Source: Labrenzia sp. CE80
Lineage (GTDB): Bacteria; Pseudomonadota; Alphaproteobacteria; Rhizobiales; Stappiaceae
Direction: 5' to 3'
Length of the DNA: 48,793 nt
Assembly (NCBI RefSeq): GCF_009650605.1
Contig: NZ_WAJT01000005.1
Span: forward strand, 40,024 to 88,816
This document shows positions 24,637 to 31,872 of this stretch, piece by piece. Within the stretch, counting starts at the first letter, position 1, and each line of letters starts with the position of its first letter. The notes under the pieces are model-generated. The model was given only the letters and a program-made list of their open reading frames with translations, did not search any database and was not told where the DNA came from. Made by a program: the position numbers and the translations under genes.

Positions 24637-25596
24637 CTATGCATCGCCCAGCATGCTGAATGCATCGCCCATCCAGGGATGTGCGTCGACAATGGGATCG
24701 ACAATCACACGTTGGATCCGTGCCCGCACGAGGGCGGCAATCGTCTGTGACGTCTGCGCGTCGAAGTCAGAGCGTGCGATCAACGATATGCGGCGTGCAA
24801 ATGGGGAGACAGGAAGGGGCCGAAGTTGAACACGGTTCTCAAACCTCAATCCCCGCGCGTAGCCAAGAGGGGTTATGATTGACCAGCCATCACCATTGGC
24901 AACGACAGCCATGATCGATTGCACGGTGTCAAAATTGTATCGCTCGGGCAGCGTGATGCGGTGCCGTGATAGATGTGCTTCGACCTGCCTGCCAATCTGA
25001 TGGGTTGGGTTGAAACGCAGGAATGGCAACTTGGACTGATCGCCTAGCAGATCGCCCGTCTCTCCCCGTGGGACAACCATAATGAAAGGATCGCGCACCA
25101 AAGGATAAAGCGACAGGTCTTGCACGCCGCTGATTGGCGTCGAGGCAATCGCCAGATCGAGTTCACCGCGACGGAGCAAATCTGGCGCTGAATGGCTTAG
25201 GACATTGCTGATCGACAATTTGGCTTTTGGCATCCGCCCTGCGAGCATAACCGCAAGCTCTGGTGCCAGGTTGCTTTCGAAATCCTCGACAAATCCGATC
25301 TTGAGAGATCTCGTTCCGAGCAGGCCGGCAATTCCCGTCTCGCTAGTTGCCTGCCTTAAATGCTGCAGGCCAAGTTTCAGATGATGGAGCGCATCGCGTC
25401 CTTCGCGGGTCAGCGCAAAGGGCCTCGTCGAGCGATCAAGTAGCTTCACTCCAAGCTCTTCCTCCAACCGCACCACATGATGGGAAACTGTCGAGATCGA
25501 CAGCCCCATCTCAGCCGCCGCAGTCTGAACAGAACCCGAATGAGCAACCTGCTCGAACGCCTCAAGCACCTGAAGTGACAATTTGGGAAGCGGCAT
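24637..25596 (-). CDS. LysR family transcriptional regulator
   Basis: 319 residues. The winged helix at residues 5-63 reads KLSLQVLEAFEQVAHSGSVQ, then AAAEMGLSISTVSHHVVRLE and LGVKLLDRSTRPFALT. An effector-binding domain follows (SLKIGFVEDFESNLAPELAV onwards). ATG 25596 starts four residues before the helix; the frame extends to TTG 25674, which is less likely. It lies upstream of the flavoprotein on the same strand with a 155-bp gap, so the flavoprotein is its most likely target. Effector unknown. Confidence 0.85.
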   Translation of the reverse strand: MPLPKLSLQVLEAFEQVAHSGSVQTAAAEMGLSISTVSHHVVRLEEELGVKLLDRSTRPFALTREGRDALHHLKLGLQHLRQATSETGIAGLLGTRSLKIGFVEDFESNLAPELAVMLAGRMPKAKLSISNVLSHSAPDLLRRGELDLAIASTPISGVQDLSLYPLVRDPFIMVVPRGETGDLLGDQSKLPFLRFNPTHQIGRQVEAHLSRHRITLPERYNFDTVQSIMAVVANGDGWSIITPLGYARGLRFENRVQLRPLPVSPFARRISLIARSDFDAQTSQTIAALVRARIQRVIVDPIVDAHPWMGDAFSMLGDA

Positions 25597-25743
25597 CTGC
25601 GAGATTCCATCAATTTCAGGATTTCCGGAACTCTTTCGTATCCTCCGAGCAATGTCAAACAGGTCATAACCCAATGAGAGAGGCCCTCAATTTACTGCGC
25701 TCAGATCTCTGAAATAGAGGCAAGGGCCACTATGAGCAGTGCG

Positions 25744-26640
25744 CTAAAACAGATAATCGAGTACTGACAGGTCACTGAGCGATCCCAAAGCCGCGTAGCT
25801 GGCCTCGAGTTGGACTTCATAGCTGGAAGCCTGGACAATCAGTTCGGCAACATCCGCGGTATTGAGTTCGCTGGCGAGCTCCTCGGCTTCCGCGACGTAT
25901 TCCTCTTCGGATGAGATGAAGCTCTCCAAACTGGATGCAGCTGTCGACGTGATGCTCTGCAGAGCAATCACGCCATCTTGTGCGTCAATGAGAAGGTCTG
26001 AAAGTATTTCGACATCATCTGTGGTCAGAGGATCTGCGCTTGCCGCATAAGACAGCGCTCTCATGGCCATTTCAATCGCCTCGGTGTCCGCTGTAATGCC
26101 ATAGTCGAGTGATCGTTCAGAGCTCAGGCGAACGGTTTGAACATAGGTATCGCCTGTGTAGTAGCTGCTGTCCGTGGTGGTCAGATCGGTAGCCTCATAA
26201 GCCGTCAAGTCGACCGGTGCTTCCTGGGTGTTGCTTCCGGCAAAGAGGTAGCGTCCGGTAAGCTGTGTGTTGAGCAACGATGAGACATCTTCAAGATATG
26301 CTTCCGCAACGAGCTGCAAGGCGGTGAGGTCCTCGTCGGTGAGGACTGCGGTGACGTCTGCGCGCATCGAGGTGAGAATGTCGCTGATGCCCCCGAGCGC
26401 CGAATAGGTCATTTCAACACGGGAGAGCGCATCTTCTGCAACGGAAAGAGAAGCTTCGGATCTGGAGATGGACACTTGCAGATCGACAAGCGTCGCGGCA
26501 TCCGTGCCAAGACCCGCATAGTCAGAGGAAATGGTGCCGCTGGCCTGCTGCTCCTGATTGCTTGCAAGTTTGGCCTGGGTCTCCAGCGCGCTTTGCAAAA
26601 TCGTAGATGACTGGCTGAATGTGGCAACACGCATGACCAT
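25744..26640 (-). CDS. flgL: Flagellar hook-filament junction protein FlgL
   Basis: 298 residues, flagellin-like HAP3. The N-terminal helix RVATFSQSSTILQSALETQA with repeated small/polar heptads, LTGRYLFAGSNTQEAPVDL (strongly typical of FlgL) and the C-terminal helix ending ASYEVQLEASYAALGSLSDL identify it. It polymerises between FlgK and the filament. AGGAGA lies upstream of ATG 26640. It is last in the flgD-flgE-flgN-flgK-flgL run, 11 bp behind flgK. Confidence 0.9.
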   Translation of the reverse strand: MVMRVATFSQSSTILQSALETQAKLASNQEQQASGTISSDYAGLGTDAATLVDLQVSISRSEASLSVAEDALSRVEMTYSALGGISDILTSMRADVTAVLTDEDLTALQLVAEAYLEDVSSLLNTQLTGRYLFAGSNTQEAPVDLTAYEATDLTTTDSSYYTGDTYVQTVRLSSERSLDYGITADTEAIEMAMRALSYAASADPLTTDDVEILSDLLIDAQDGVIALQSITSTAASSLESFISSEEEYVAEAEELASELNTADVAELIVQASSYEVQLEASYAALGSLSDLSVLDYLF

Positions 26641-26651
26641 CGGTCTTTCTC

Positions 26652-27995
26652 CTATTGAACCGCAGTCAGCAGATCATCGAACATTTCTTGAACAACGCTG
26701 AGAAGCGTCGAAGCGATTGAATAGAGCTGTTCGAGCTCGGAAAGACGGGTCAGTTCTTCATCCACATTGACGCCATAAGTCGATGAAATTGTATCGGAAA
26801 TGGTGCTGAGTTCGGTTTCTGCCAATTCAAGCCGTGTTTCTGCGGTGGTGGTCGCATTGACGAGATTTGAAAGAATGCTGTTGGCGTAATCCGTAAATGA
26901 CATCTCGTCCGCAGTTAGATCTCCGGCAGCATCAAAGCTCACGCTCTCTTGCAGGACATCGAGCAGTTCATAAGCGACCTCGGATGGCAGCGTGTCGCCA
27001 AGCATCTGGCTCGGGTCGGCCTGAACCGTATCGCTGACAGCAATGTCCGAGGCGCCTGTACCGGTCAGGAGACCTGCGCTTACGGTGTTCAATTCATCGA
27101 TGAAAGTGGTTGCCAGTTCATCCAGCATATCTTGATAGGCTGGCAGGGTTTCATCGCGAAGCTCGATCAGGGCGCCCAGATTGCCAGTGTCGAGATCGTC
27201 GGTGATGTCGGTACCATTTGCCGAAATGCTTATGGTGCCGTCAGCTGCTGTTTCTGTGGTCAGAAGATGCGCGCTGCTGTCGACGAGAACCTGACCATCG
27301 CTTGTGTATACCTTTACGGTCCCATCGTCGGCTTTGAAGGTTGCGATTTCCAGTTGCTCAGAGAGAGACACAAGGGAAGCGTTCAACTGATCTTCAAGGT
27401 CCGCCGTGCTGTCGCCGCGAGCAGAGGCCGCTTCGATCTGCTCGTTCAAGGCATCGATCGCCTCTATGGCCTCATTGGCAGCCATAACGCCATCGACGAT
27501 CTGCTCGTCGGCTTGATCTATTGATTGCTGAACATCTGTCGCAAGGCTGTTGAGCTGGTAGGTGACATCCTCGAGCGCTGAAACGGCGGCACTGGCAAGA
27601 CTTTCGCTTTCGGGTGTCTCGGCAAGCTCTGTCAACGCGCTTTCGAAGGTGGCGATGGTATTGGCGATCGAACTCCCGTCGCCATCATCGCCTGTTGTTG
27701 ATCCAAAAGATTGCTGCAATCCGTCGAGGTAGTCCGCGGTGACTGTCGTGTTTGCTGCATTGGTCGTGGCGGTGAGCAGATCGTCCAGTAGATATTGGCT
27801 GACACTTGAAGCGATGCCGGTAACCGCTACGCCTGAGCCATAGCCGAGAGTGGTTTGAGACTCTGCCGAGGCGGACTTTGCAGTATATCCCTCGGTATCT
27901 GCGTTGGCGATGTTGGAGGACGCGACCGACAACTGCACCTGCGCAGCAGTGAGCGCGCTGGCGGCAATATAGGAAGATGTTGTCAGACTGGTCAT
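26652..27995 (-). CDS. flgK: Flagellar hook-associated protein FlgK
   Basis: 447 residues, short for HAP1. The N-terminus has the axial-protein motif SVASSNIANADTEGYTAKSA near residues 24-43, and the C-terminus is the matching amphipathic helix (LSELEQLYSIASTLLSVVQE, then MFDDLLTAV). The middle has the coiled LATDVQQSIDQADEQIVDGV and the NEQIEAASARGDSTADLEDQ element typical of FlgK. It joins hook to filament. The protein is strongly acidic, like its neighbours. Confidence 0.92.
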   Translation of the reverse strand: MTSLTTSSYIAASALTAAQVQLSVASSNIANADTEGYTAKSASAESQTTLGYGSGVAVTGIASSVSQYLLDDLLTATTNAANTTVTADYLDGLQQSFGSTTGDDGDGSSIANTIATFESALTELAETPESESLASAAVSALEDVTYQLNSLATDVQQSIDQADEQIVDGVMAANEAIEAIDALNEQIEAASARGDSTADLEDQLNASLVSLSEQLEIATFKADDGTVKVYTSDGQVLVDSSAHLLTTETAADGTISISANGTDITDDLDTGNLGALIELRDETLPAYQDMLDELATTFIDELNTVSAGLLTGTGASDIAVSDTVQADPSQMLGDTLPSEVAYELLDVLQESVSFDAAGDLTADEMSFTDYANSILSNLVNATTTAETRLELAETELSTISDTISSTYGVNVDEELTRLSELEQLYSIASTLLSVVQEMFDDLLTAVQ

Positions 27996-28029
27996 CGACT
28001 GGGCTCCGGTTCGCGCTCAAGCGTCTTTG

Positions 28030-28515
28030 TTACGCCTCGTACCGTCGGCCGATCGAGACCGGATGCGGAGTGTTCTGGTTGTATTGGCCGTTGACGCCAT
28101 ATCTTGCCGTCGATTGCTGCTTGTCTTGAATTGCCCGCATGATGGTTTTTACCCTTCGGCGGTTCGCCGTGAGGGCGCGGATCAGGTTCTGATTGTTGTG
28201 CGCGAGTGCGGCCGTCAGTTTTTCGTTTCTGAGCTGAAGCTCTGTGAATTTCCCCGGCGACGCGAGCAGGAAGATGTTGCTTTGTGCGCGAAACTTTTTC
28301 AGGAACAGCTCAAGTTCTGCTGCCAGTTTCTGTTTTCTCTCAAGAAGGTCTTCAATTGAGGTTGGGCGGCCGCTTGTCAGCCTGCGGTTCTCTTCCTCTG
28401 TGACAGCAATAAGATCATCTGCAACGCAGATCGCATGGTCTACGATCGCTTCCACCTTTGCGATGTCTTTTGAGGACAACACCACGTTCGGCTGTTTCGC
28501 TGCTCGAGTTGTCAT
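28030..28515 (-). CDS. flgN: FlgN-like flagellar export chaperone
   Basis: 161 residues, mostly alpha-helical. Residues 20-130 (AKVEAIVDHAICVADDLIAV, then TEEENRRLTSGRPTSIEDLL and ERKQKLAAELELFLKKF) show the FlgN arrangement: a long helix, a short N-R-x-L turn, then L-L-E-R-K-Q-x-L and another helix. FlgN binds FlgK and FlgL before export, and its gene sits immediately before flgK here. ATG 28515 with CAGGGA upstream is chosen over the longer frame to 28665, which would overlap the small neighbouring gene. Sequence divergence makes the symbol tentative. Confidence 0.7.
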   Translation of the reverse strand: MTTRAAKQPNVVLSSKDIAKVEAIVDHAICVADDLIAVTEEENRRLTSGRPTSIEDLLERKQKLAAELELFLKKFRAQSNIFLLASPGKFTELQLRNEKLTAALAHNNQNLIRALTANRRRVKTIMRAIQDKQQSTARYGVNGQYNQNTPHPVSIGRRYEA

Positions 28516-28517
28516 GT

Positions 28518-28784
28518 TTATCGTCCCTGTTTCTTTAATGTGTCGACCGTGCGGCTGTATGCGCCGATGACTTGTGTCGCGGTGGTGGAGCGGGACATTT
28601 TTTCTCCCGCTGCCTGTTGTTGTTGGCGCATGCGGCGCATCAGGTCTTGAAGGTCGCGTTTGCAAACCAGCAGCCTCAATTTTTGGGCCGGAGAACGCGG
28701 AGCAGCTTCAAGCCGAAGGATTTCAGCCTTCAATCGCCGGTGTTCTTCCTTGCAAGCTTTGAGCTCTTCGGTCATCGCCGTCAC
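28518..28784 (-). CDS. Small coiled-coil protein between flgE and flgN, function unknown
   Basis: 88 residues from GTG 28784, which overlaps the flgE stop as GTGA; ATG 28775 is an alternative start. The sequence is basic and helical with heptads (EELKACKEEHRRLKAEILRL, then LRLLVCKRDLQDLMRRMRQQ), so it is probably a coiled coil. It has no motif I recognise. Tight packing between flgE and the FlgN-like gene (2 bp to the latter) makes a role in hook or junction export likely, for example a second small chaperone. Confidence 0.65.
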   Translation of the reverse strand: MTAMTEELKACKEEHRRLKAEILRLEAAPRSPAQKLRLLVCKRDLQDLMRRMRQQQQAAGEKMSRSTTATQVIGAYSRTVDTLKKQGR

Positions 28785-30037
28785 CGGACAGCATCAAGGA
28801 GTGTGTCGAACATGTCGCTTGCCGTGGACATGATTTGCGATGCGGCGGAATAAGCTTGTTGGGCGGACATCATGTTTGAGAATTCTTCTCCGGTGTCCAC
28901 GGTGCTGGCTTCCAGCCATCCGCCCTGAATGGATCCTGCGCCACCTTCTCCAGCTTCATGGAGAGTGGCGTTGCCCGAGGTGGATGATCGCGAATAGATG
29001 CCGTCGCTGTTTTCTTCGAGACCATCCGGGTTGCCGAATGTTGCAATCGGGATTTGATAGATCGAACGCTCTTCGCCGTTGTCGAAGAAGGCAATAACCG
29101 AACCGTCATCTGAGATCTCAATCGAGCTTAAGTTGCCGTAGGCCAAACCGTCCTGATCGATCGATTGCACGTCAATTGCAGGATCGCCATCATCAGACGC
29201 GTACTGAGTGAGCCCAGTGGTACTGTCCGCGTCACCCAGATCGAGAGTTATGGAACTGTCCGCAGCGCCTGTCGTCCACCCTTCGATCGTGAGTTCGGCG
29301 GGGTCTGGGTTTGTCGAGGCTAAAGTGCCATCTGAGTTGAACGTCACTTCAATGTCTGCGGAAGTGACGGTTCCGATCGTTTCGCCAGTGGAGGACAGTG
29401 TGGGGTCAGAGTATGCGATTTCCCAGGTGTTCTCGGCGGTCTTGCTGTAGGTGGCAGTGACCGTGCTGGTTGTGCCCAGGGAATCGTAGACCTCAAAGCT
29501 CGTTTCAAAGCTGTCACCAACTTCTGCATCTGCCGGAAGATTGGCCTGAAACTCCACAGTTGATGTGGCGTCGACAGAGCTTTGGACGGAATCGAGATCT
29601 ATTGCCTCCAGAGAATTCTCACTAGTGCCGCCGGTAACCTCTCCATCGGCATCAGTCGTCCAGCCCAGAAGGTAGTAGCCGCCGTTAGTCAGATAGCCAT
29701 CGCTATCGACGGTGAACTCACCATCTCGAGAGTAATAGGTTGATGTCGCATCTGTCCCATCAGAGACGATGAAGAAGCCATCACCTTCGATGGCAAGATG
29801 CGTCGCATCCGTCGACTGCACCAGCAAACCTTGCTGATCCACATTCGAAACCATCGTTGCGGAGACACCACCACTTGAATTCGAGCCGCTGCCCGCGACC
29901 AGGCTGGAAAAGCTGGTAGAAGATGATTTGTAGGCAGTCGTCTGAGAGTTGGCCAAGTTGTCTGAGATGATAGAGAGCGCCGTGCTCTGTGCAGACAGCG
30001 CGGAGATCGATGCGTTGAGGGCGCCTTGCAAGCTCAT
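28781..30037 (-). CDS. flgE: Flagellar hook protein FlgE
   Basis: 418 residues. The N-terminal motif ALSIISDNLANSQTTAYKSS (about residues 20-39) is the canonical axial-protein signature, followed by the FlgE-type HLAIEGDGFFIV and YSRDGEFTVDSDGYLTNGGY LLGW-like region, an acidic variable middle, a late IPIATFGNPDGLEEN segment typical of hook proteins, and the C-terminal EFSNMMSAQQAYSAASQIMS helix. It forms the hook outside the cell. Ten bp separate it from flgD. Confidence 0.95.
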   Translation of the reverse strand: MSLQGALNASISALSAQSTALSIISDNLANSQTTAYKSSSTSFSSLVAGSGSNSSGGVSATMVSNVDQQGLLVQSTDATHLAIEGDGFFIVSDGTDATSTYYSRDGEFTVDSDGYLTNGGYYLLGWTTDADGEVTGGTSENSLEAIDLDSVQSSVDATSTVEFQANLPADAEVGDSFETSFEVYDSLGTTSTVTATYSKTAENTWEIAYSDPTLSSTGETIGTVTSADIEVTFNSDGTLASTNPDPAELTIEGWTTGAADSSITLDLGDADSTTGLTQYASDDGDPAIDVQSIDQDGLAYGNLSSIEISDDGSVIAFFDNGEERSIYQIPIATFGNPDGLEENSDGIYSRSSTSGNATLHEAGEGGAGSIQGGWLEASTVDTGEEFSNMMSAQQAYSAASQIMSTASDMFDTLLDAVR

Positions 30038-30046
30038 GCCGACCCC

Positions 30047-30733
30047 CTACTGCGCTGCGACGACGGCAAGCACGTCGTCGAGAAGAACAGAGGAATCACC
30101 AATGCCCAGGACAGCTTCGTCGCTGGTTGTATCGACTGCGGTCACCTCAGCGATGACGGTCGTATATCCCGAAACATCATTGCCATCAGCGTCTTGGGCC
30201 TCCACCTCGATGGTGTACAGTCCGCCATCTTCAAGCTGCTCACCGCTGGATGTTACGCCGTCCCATGTGAATGAGTGAGAGCCCTCATCTGTCTCTCCTG
30301 TTTCGCTATAGACCGTGTTTCCGTCTTCATCGAGGACGTTGACCGTGACGCTCTCCGCCTCGCTCTCCAAGGTGTAGGACCATTCGGCCTCTCCATCTTG
30401 AATCGATGTCGTGTTTCCGACCGCTTCCACGGTTTGTCCGAGGTAGCCAAGACCTTGAGAATTCATCAGACTGGCGAGTGTGTCGGTGATCGATGAAAGC
30501 TGATCGGAAATTTCCGATTGGGTCTCATAGCTCGCATAGTCGACCATCTGACTGATGAATTCGCTTGTATCAGTCGGGTCGGTCGGATTTTGATTCTGGA
30601 GCTGCTCTACCATCAATGACAAGAATTCATCGCCATCGATTGACGTTCTATCGTCGTCCGATTCGGTTGATGTCGTCGAAGTTGATGTTGTGCTAGTTAG
30701 GTCCGAGTAATAATTTACGGTTGATATAGTCAT
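30047..30733 (-). CDS. flgD: Flagellar hook capping protein FlgD
   Basis: 228 residues. Residues 35-70 (DEFLSLMVEQLQNQNPTDPT followed by DTSEFISQMVDYASYE) are the diagnostic FlgD N-terminal domain. A FlgD Ig/tudor-like part follows (residues about 100-200: GQTVEAVG, then HSFTWDGVTSSGEQLEDGGL), with a Ser/Thr/Asp-rich N-terminal tail. It caps the growing hook so FlgE can polymerise. GGAGAT lies directly before ATG 30733. The gene is first in the hook run and has a promoter-like region upstream. Confidence 0.93.
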   Translation of the reverse strand: MTISTVNYYSDLTSTTSTSTTSTESDDDRTSIDGDEFLSLMVEQLQNQNPTDPTDTSEFISQMVDYASYETQSEISDQLSSITDTLASLMNSQGLGYLGQTVEAVGNTTSIQDGEAEWSYTLESEAESVTVNVLDEDGNTVYSETGETDEGSHSFTWDGVTSSGEQLEDGGLYTIEVEAQDADGNDVSGYTTVIAEVTAVDTTSDEAVLGIGDSSVLLDDVLAVVAAQ

Positions 30734-30740
30734 ATCTCCG

Positions 30741-30768
30741 CCCTCGCTCGATTAATACTTTTCGAGGG
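30741..30768 (-). promoter_or_regulatory. Leader stem-loop next to flgD Shine-Dalgarno
   Basis: Six-base arms CCCTCG and CGAGGG (30741-30746 and 30763-30768) with a 16-nt AT-rich loop lie immediately before the GGAG of flgD. An alternative CTCG/CGAG pairing exists inside. A role in controlling flgD translation is possible but unproven. Confidence 0.3.
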
Positions 30769-30794
30769 TGGATCAGATTATCTGATAATGAATA

Positions 30795-30840
30795 TTCACC
30801 CTGTCTAATATTGAAACGGGTGAAATAGTCAATTCAGGCG
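30795..30840 (-). promoter_or_regulatory. flgD promoter region with conserved bipartite motif
   Basis: On the minus strand CGCCTGAATT (30831-30840) is followed after 11 bases by CCGTTTCAA (30811-30819). The same pair with a 12-base gap lies in front of fliC. An inverted repeat, TTCACCC/GGGTGAA (30795-30801 and 30818-30824), overlaps the downstream part. A TTGACT at 30827-30832 with ATTAGA 17 bases on is a further possible -35/-10. Confidence 0.5.
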
Positions 30841-30861
30841 CGGTTTTTCGAAGAATTTACT

Positions 30862-30912
30862 TGGGAATATTTTGCCTGGGAGAATTTAAGCTTAGTGGGA
30901 AAAAAATTCCCA
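30862..30912. repeat. TGGGA box array upstream of flgD
   Basis: TGGGAA (30862), TGGGAG (30877) and TGGGAA (30896) are direct copies, each followed by an AT-rich stretch, and the last forms a 17-bp palindrome with TTCCCA at 30907-30912. The array lies 130-180 bp upstream of flgD in the 374-bp gap 30734-31107. No gene is seen in that gap. Confidence 0.45.
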
Positions 30913-31107
30913 GTCGCACTGATGTGAATTTGGCTGGAATCCGAGCTTCGCGACGTATATGTGCGTGGCGACTCAAACGCGGATGGTGATTTGCGAAGAT
31001 TGGTGGGCAGAAAATGCCAGCTTACGTACGTTCGGGCATCATCAGAAACAGACGGCAAGGAATGCTTATCCCTTACGGTTCTGTGCCATCATCCTGAGGT
31101 GTCTGCG

Positions 31108-31359
31108 TCAGGAAATTTCACGTGCTTTTTTTAGAATTTTCGCCGCAAGACCTTTGGGGGCTAAACGAGGCTGATGGGAAGAAAGAAGCGCCTTCAAGGC
31201 TTGCTCTTCTTCCAGCCGGTTTTTCGCAGCACTGCACATTTTCAGCAGCTCTCTCGCAGGCTCTTGTTCAGCCAAAGGCCAAGCATTTAGATCTGAGCCG
31301 TGTTTATCCAACAGCGCATCAAACTTCTCTATTTCCATTTGATGCGTCACTGAAGTCAT
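31108..31359 (-). CDS. Small soluble protein, resembling small proteins found near ECF sigma genes
   Basis: 83 residues from ATG 31359 (frame open to 31401). The sequence reads KFDALLDKHGSDLNAWPLAE, then a helix with LLKMCSAAKNRLEEEQALKA and a basic end. The F-D-x-L-L-x-x-x-G-x-D-L-x-x-W-P pattern recalls short alphaproteobacterial proteins often encoded beside ECF sigma factors; that recollection is not checked. No membrane segment is present. It lies 66 bp behind fliS in the flagellar cluster. An anti-sigma-like or accessory regulatory role for the ECF sigma factor at 34986 is a guess. Confidence 0.6.
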   Translation of the reverse strand: MTSVTHQMEIEKFDALLDKHGSDLNAWPLAEQEPARELLKMCSAAKNRLEEEQALKALLSSHQPRLAPKGLAAKILKKAREIS

Positions 31360-31425
31360 AACCAAACCAGACAGAATCCGTGCATGGCCAAAACGGTACA
31401 TGCACGGATGTTTCTTGTCTATGGC

Positions 31426-31869
31426 TTAGACGCATTCAGCAATAATTCGCTCTGCCCGTATGTCCTCAAGCAGAGTTTGCTGACTTCGGGCTGATAGCGT
31501 TGTCATATCGGCCCAGGCGTTGCGCAACTCTAGCAAGCCCGTCGCAATCGTACAGAAACGATCGCTCGCATCGGGCTTTGATGCGGCGCTGTTCAGCGCG
31601 AAAATATTGCGCGTGTACATATGGATCAGTTGCTTCGCTAGAGTTCTATCAACATCAAGATCTACGTTCTGGCGAAGTCCGCGCAGGATGCCAGTCGCAC
31701 GGCCGATGCGCAGATGGGCCTGCTCAAATTCCTTCTGCCGTAACTTGTCCGCGGCCAGAACGATTGCGTTCAAGACCTCGTCAAGCAGCAGGGTCATTGC
31801 CGCCGGGGGCGCGACGGTAGTCGCGGCGGTGCGGTAGGCCGCAATGGCTCGGTTCATGGCGTAGCTCAT
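31426..31869 (-). CDS. fliS: Flagellin export chaperone FliS
   Basis: 147 residues, all-helical. AIAAYRTAATTVAPPAAMTL (the family's A-Y-x-x-x-x-x-x-x-x-P-x-x-L-x-x-x-L-Y pattern) leads into LLDEVLNAIVLAADKLRQKE and a later LRGLRQNVDLD... LAKQLIHMYTRNIFALNSAA region, typical of FliS. It binds the C-terminal helix of flagellin and prevents early polymerisation. CAGGAG before ATG 31869 lies inside the fliD 3' end, and the fliD stop is 3 bp upstream, so the two are coupled. Confidence 0.9.
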   Translation of the reverse strand: MSYAMNRAIAAYRTAATTVAPPAAMTLLLDEVLNAIVLAADKLRQKEFEQAHLRIGRATGILRGLRQNVDLDVDRTLAKQLIHMYTRNIFALNSAASKPDASDRFCTIATGLLELRNAWADMTTLSARSQQTLLEDIRAERIIAECV

Positions 31870-31872
31870 CAC

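Noticed and set aside
28516..28665. N-terminal extension of the FlgN-like gene to 28665
   Set aside because: It would overlap most of the small coiled-coil gene, is His/Arg/Pro-rich and non-conserved in appearance; ATG 28515 has a usable ribosome site.
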